DNA from: Thraustochytrium sp. TN22
Taxonomy: Eukaryota > Sar > Bigyra > Thraustochytrida > Thraustochytriidae
DNA length: 64,000 nt
Assembly (NCBI GenBank): GCA_013306675.1
Contig: JABLUY010000096.1
Location: 1-64,000 of the forward strand
Direction of reading: 5' to 3'
The notes under the pieces are model-generated. The model ran no database searches and was not told the DNA's origin. It worked only from the letters and a program-made list of their open reading frames with translations. Numbering within the stretch: the first letter of the stretch is position 1; each line of letters begins with the position of its first letter. This document shows positions 59,567-64,000 of this stretch, in pieces. The position numbers and the translations under genes were made by a program.

Positions 59567-61216
59567 CGCAAGCGACCGCGGGAAGCCGCGGCGGGGGACC
59601 GCGCGGCGCAGGAGGGCGCGCAGGAGCTCGTGGAGCTGTCAGCGGCCGGCGTGGCCAAAGCATGCACGCAACTGGCCAATGCGCACCTGGCCAACGTGGA
59701 GCTGCGCGCCAAACACGGCGGGCAAGCAGCCAAGGACCGCGCGGCGGCCGCCGCCCTGGAGCAGGCGGACGCGCAGCTAAGCGCGTTGGTGGAAGGTCTA
59801 AAGGCCGTCGCTAGCGAGCCGAAGCTATACGAGACAATGGCCTCGGCAGGCGCCGGCGCAAGACTCGTGGAGCTGCTAGCGCACGAGAACGTCGCTGTAG
59901 TGGGCGAGGTGCTCGCGCTGCTCAAGGAGCTGCTCGAGGCCGACACCATGTTGGAGGCGGCCAAGCTGACACGCACGCTACTGGACGCGCTGCTGGACGC
60001 GGGCTTGCTCGTCAGCCTGGTGCTCGCGCTCGAACGCTTCGACGGCGCCTCGGAGGCCGGCGCCAACGGTATCTACAACGTGATGGAGCTTGTTGACGAC
60101 CTCATCGAGCTGCGCGCGCAGCTCGCAGACCGCCTTGTTACTGAGACGCCGCTCGTTGACTACCTGCTCGACGCCGTTCAGGCCATCAGCGACGACGATC
60201 ACCGGCTCTCGTGCACCGAGGTGCTCAACATTCTCCTCACCACATCGCCCGCGGCACAGAATGGCCTAGCTGACCTGCCGCGGCGAGCGCCGCCCGGTGA
60301 CCAAGGCGAGGACAACCTGGGGCGGCTCCTGCAGGCCGTGGACTGCCTCAGCGCTCACGAACCGGCGTCGGCGCAAGAGCAGGAGTACATCGCAAACGTG
60401 TACAGCGCGCTGCGCGGCGCCCTGCTGCCGATGGCGGCGCGGCGTGCCTTCGCGGCGCTCAACGGCTTCCAGCGCATGGTGGCCATCATCCGCCGCCGCC
60501 GCTTTGCCTACACCTTCGCGCTACACGTCGTCCGCGACGCGCTAGAGGACAGCCCCGACAGCTGCGAGCACCTCGTGCAGGCGGACGGCATCAAGGCCGT
60601 CTTCCCGCTCTTCATGGGCCGCGGGCTCGCCCTCAAGGCCGGCAAAAAGGCGCGCAAGCCGCCGCGCAAGCGCGCCGACCTGGAGGCCGAGGTCACGCGG
60701 AATGCCGTCTCCGTCCTCTTCTCGCTCGTAAGCGGCCTCCCGCGCGGCTCTGTCTCGTACCGGCGCGTGCTGCGCAAGTTCGCCGAGGACGACCGCGAGA
60801 AACTTGACCGTCTTGTCGAGCTCTACGTGGAGTACCGGAAGCGCCTCGCGCAGACCGACGCTCGCCTCGACCAGGCCCAGGTCGACGACGCGGAGCGCTT
60901 CGAGGCGCGCCTGGACGCCGGCCTCGAGTCCGTGCGCGCCGTCGCGGGTCTTCTCGCGCACCTTTGCACAGCGCCCGACCCGACGCTTCGCGTTCACGTC
61001 GAGGCACGCCTACACGAAAACAGGCTGGACCTGGACGGCGTCGCGCGAGAGCTCGCCGCCTTTGCCGAGGACCTCGCCCCGGGCGCCACCGAGCAAGCGG
61101 CCCAAGACGCGGAGGACGGCAAGATGCAAGCCGAGGCCGGAGCAGACAGCGGCCGCCTATTGCACGCGCAGCTACTCGGGCTGTGCGAGGCGCTCGGCGG
61201 CAGGCCGTCAACCTGA
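59408..61216 (+). CDS. CTNNBL1: Beta-catenin-like protein 1
   Basis: CTNNBL1 is an armadillo-type protein of the Prp19/CDC5L spliceosome complex. The 602-residue protein (human: 563) matches the family through LYETMASAGAGARLVELLAHENVAVVGEVLALLKELLEAD, then LVLALERFD...ANGIYNVMELVDDLIEL and the conserved RLSCTEVLNILLTTSP. VYSALRGALLPMAARRAFAALNGFQRMVAIIRRR and FPLFMGRG are further blocks. The first ~35 residues form a GYVFK-type block (RQGFVFKLGAQGLGYYED) not usual at the start of animal CTNNBL1, followed by a Ser-Asn run and a nuclear-localisation-like RKRPRE. It is probably nuclear. The start ATG at 59408 is the first in frame after the promoter region. It is convergent with the TBC-like gene, 146 bp away. 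Confidence 0.92.
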
Positions 61217-61362
61217 GAGGAGACGATGTCGCACCCTGAGAGAAGACGATGTCGCACTGATTTCAGAGGCGCATACCCAAGCAATGACTCAACCCCTGCT
61301 AGATTACTTCGTTTTCGCTCAGCTTTGCATTCGCTTGAATTTGCTTGCTTGCGTTGCCTCGC

Positions 61363-63491
61363 TCATCCGAGGAAGAGGTCGCGCGAGAGACGGCGCACGA
61401 GTGCCAACAAGGTGTCTGCGTCGTCGCGGTGGAGCGAAAAGAGCGTCACCGGGTCATCGCGCGGGTCGTGAAAGCGCAGGACGACGCGACGAAAAGGTTC
61501 GCTGGCATCCGCCTTGCGCACCAGGATGTGCGATGCCTCAGACAGGTGGCGCGCGTCTAGGAGGCGTACAGCGAGCGGCTCGAGTCGCGCAAGCAACGCG
61601 GGCGAGCTGGTGTGCGCAAGCTCCAGCAGTGGGGCGAGCGGGGCGCCGGGAGGCAAGCCCAAAAAGAAGAGGCGGTAGTGCGCGACGAGCAAAAAGGAGG
61701 GCGGCCCGTCCAGGTCCAGGTCGCCGCCGAGCTGCACGGCGTGCAGCGCCCAGGAAGCCGGGTCAAGCGGACGCAGCAGGCTGAGCGAGAGGAGCGCTCC
61801 GCGTGGCAGACCGCTGAGCAGGTGCGTAGCGTGCGCCGCATTGTCCGGCAGCGTGTTGGAGTAGTCGACTGGCACGGGTGCGTCCGGGGCGCAGAGGACA
61901 CGCAGAGCGGCGACCTGGGTCTCGGCTTGCGGGTCGAGGAGGGCAGCGTCGACCGCGCAGGCGGCCGCGTCGGCAATGAGGATGTGCTCCTTGAGCACCT
62001 GCAGCTGGTCCCGACGGTGTGCATCCCGAATGGCCTTCTCATGGCCCAGCGTCTCGGCCGAGAGGCCACCGACGCCGAGCGTGAGCTTGAGCTTGTCCGT
62101 CCAGGCCGACGTGGGCGCGGAGGCGCGTGCGAACCAGGAGCCCAGTCGGGAGGTGGGCACTGGCGACGGCAGCGGCCGGGGCAAATGCTCTGATCCAGCG
62201 CCCTCTCCTGGCGGCGCCGCCGCCTGCGTGGCCGGCCGGGCGCCGCCGGAGGTTGGGCTGTGCGGGAGCTCCTCAGCAAAGGCCTCGTGGATGACGTCCA
62301 GCGGCGTGGACGCGCGCAAGACGCGGGCCTGGTCGCATAAGTGCATGGCATCTGCGGCCGGGATGCGCGCCACGGCGGCCCTGAGCACCGCGAGAAAGCG
62401 CTGCGGCGTGGTGGTCGGGCCCTCCTCGTCGTCGACGCGCGGCGCGAGGATGGCGTCGCGGCAGCTAATGAGCAGCGCCAGCATCGCATAGACAGCCAGC
62501 GGTCCGCGCGGGTCGCAGCCGTCCCAGACGCCGGTGAGGGGCGAATCGGTTGCAGGGCCGTCGTCGCCGTTGGCCTCCGGGCAGGAGTCCTCAATGAGCA
62601 GGTCCCAGATCGTCAGCAGCGAGGTGACGGCGACCTCACCTGCAAAGGCGCAGCGCCACCAGCGCCAAGGAATGACGGCCTGCGTGGGCCCAATACTTCG
62701 CACGTGCGCCGCGAGCTCCACGTCGTGCATTTGCATTGTGAGCTCCAGGAGCTTGGCGCGCTTGCGCAAAATGGCTGGCACGAGCGCCGAGTCGTCCGGG
62801 AACTGCAGCAGCAGCACGCGCTTGCGGCGCAGCTCCTGCACAAGCGGCGCGACGGAGAAAGGCGAGAGCTTGAGCGCGGGCGACGCGAGCACCAGGACCA
62901 CGTCTGCGATGCCGGGGTCGCAGAGGGAGATGTCCAGGTCGAAGGCGCGCACCACAACGCGCGTCTGCATCTGGACCTCCACGTGGAGGTCCTCCGCGCC
63001 ACGCAGAAGGCCGTCCAGGTCCTCGTCCTGCGCCTCGAGCCGCCGCTGCTCCTCGGCTAGAGCCTCGTGCCGCAGGACAGCCGCGTCCGTCATGGCCGAA
63101 AGCACGCTCTGCTCGTCCTCGGGCGTCGTCGGCGGCGGTGCCTGGCCTCGGCGCGAAGCGGCGCGCACATCCTCTCCTGCGTGCAGCAGACGGCACCAAA
63201 CATCCGCGCGCAGGCGCGCCGGCACGCGGCCCGCGCGCTTGCACAACGAGAGCACCTCGCGTGCGCTGCTGGAGCTGTCCTCCTGGGCCAGCGCCGCCTG
63301 CAGCCGCGCCACCGCATCAGACTCGTCCTCAGGATCCACCTCGAAGCGCGCTTCCGCCTCACGCACCAGCGCCTTGGCTTGCACGTGGTGCTTGCCGGTC
63401 GGGCTACGGCCGTCCTCGTCCATGAGCCAGTCCAGGAAGTCGTCCGCCGTGCGTGACGCCTTGGCCGTCAGGACCGACGGCGACAACTGCG

Positions 63492-63525
<34 letters not shown>

Positions 63526-63897
63526 GGCCGCCGCCCCCGTCGAAGGCTTCTGCGCGGCCTTGCCGTGGTCCGCCTCGCCACCAGCGCTGGGCTGAGGGCT
63601 CAGCGTGAGTTGCTCGTCGTCCTCATCCTCGTCCTCGTCCGCATCCTCGTCGACCGCGGCAGTCGCGTCGCGCCCGGCTCGCGTGCCTTCGCCGCTGGTG
63701 CTGCCTGCAACGTCTTCGTCCTCGTCCTCGTGCAGAAAGGCCAGCACCGGGTCGTCGTCCGCAACGATGCCGGCCAGCGCGCCGGCCTCGAAGGCATCGC
63801 GCGGCAGGCCCACCTCCTCCAGCAGCTGCAAGAAGTCGTCGTCCTCCTCCTCCTGCGTGCCGCTCGCGCCCTCTGCGCGCCCGCCGGCCCCGGGCAT
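61363..63897 (-). CDS. TBC (Rab-GAP)-like domain protein, possibly TBC1D23-type
   Basis: The 844-residue protein has a long acidic N-terminus (EDEDEDDEQ, then a (QE)n run near 125-140). A TBC-like core starts at about 220 (LCKRAGRVPARLRADVWCRLL) and continues through DLDISLCDPGIADVVLVLASPALKLSPF, LELTMQMHDVELAAHV and IPWRWWRCAFAGEVAVTSLLTIWDLLI, the typical 'LHD..L..HL...W...F......R.WD' end of TBC domains. The IxxDxxR arginine finger is not seen, so GAP activity is doubtful, as in TBC1D23. The C-terminal ~200 residues form a beta-rich region ending in RLSRDLFLG. No rhodanese signature was recognised. The role would be in endosome-to-Golgi traffic if the TBC1D23 assignment holds. The family is fairly likely, the orthologue tentative. 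Confidence 0.6.
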
Positions 63898-64000
63898 TGG
63901 ACGAAGCGCGGAGCGTGCGGAGCTTGGAGCGTGGACCAGGTTTGCGAGCGAGAAGGAGGTCAGCGAGGCGGCGGCCTCGTCACAGCCAGTGTCAGAGCCA

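Overview
The window is nuclear DNA of a GC-rich, intron-poor unicellular eukaryote. The gene set is plainly eukaryotic: an RCC1/HECT ubiquitin ligase, a tubby-like protein, the nucleoporin NUP107, the Golgi SNARE GS28, VPS33, a TM9SF protein, CTNNBL1, SCYL2 and a JmjC ribosomal oxygenase. Most genes are single uninterrupted reading frames; the one clear spliceosomal intron lies in VPS33. A DNAAF1 homologue (assembly of axonemal dyneins) implies a flagellated stage, and a bZIP protein without the usual basic-region Asn recalls stramenopiles. My best guess is a labyrinthulomycete (thraustochytrid-like) stramenopile. This is an inference from composition and gene content, not a database match.

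Layout. 1-2784: the end of a TIR-like gene, then a repeat-rich block with a ~1.4 kb imperfect inverted repeat and a ~300 bp tandem duplication. 2785-6177: HERC-type E3 ligase. 6644-15550: minus-strand cysteine synthase, pyrroline-5-carboxylate reductase and SCYL2, separated by long GC-rich spacers. 16326-21732: tubby-like protein, ribonucleotide reductase R2 and a coiled-coil protein. 21902-24126: a decayed piggyBac-type DNA transposon carrying a YqaJ-like nuclease segment, bounded by TTAA. 24158-29810: an acidic membrane protein and a HEAT/ARM-type protein. 30448-35161: GS28 and NUP107. 35254-63897: eleven genes in strict strand alternation (DNAAF1, a UBA-containing kinase, an unknown 164-aa protein, VPS33, a coiled-coil protein, a JmjC oxygenase, bZIP/START-like, TIR-TPR-DNA methyltransferase, TM9SF, CTNNBL1, TBC-like).

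The genes do not form one pathway. Several belong to endomembrane traffic (SCYL2, GS28, VPS33, TM9SF, TBC-like, perhaps the tubby-like protein); others serve amino-acid and nucleotide metabolism, nuclear transport, splicing and flagellar assembly. Divergent pairs share short to medium GC-rich spacers that probably act as two-way promoters, and convergent pairs are separated by as little as 92 bp.

The most unusual item is the gene at 52700-56260. It encodes one protein that joins a TIR-like domain with a WCxxE motif, a helical TPR-like middle and a bacterial-type (beta-class motif order) DNA amino-methyltransferase. Other points of note are the YqaJ/piggyBac element, a 48-codon pure CAG tract in the DNAAF1 homologue, a kinase whose stop codon lies inside a CAG repeat, and the alternating gene order.
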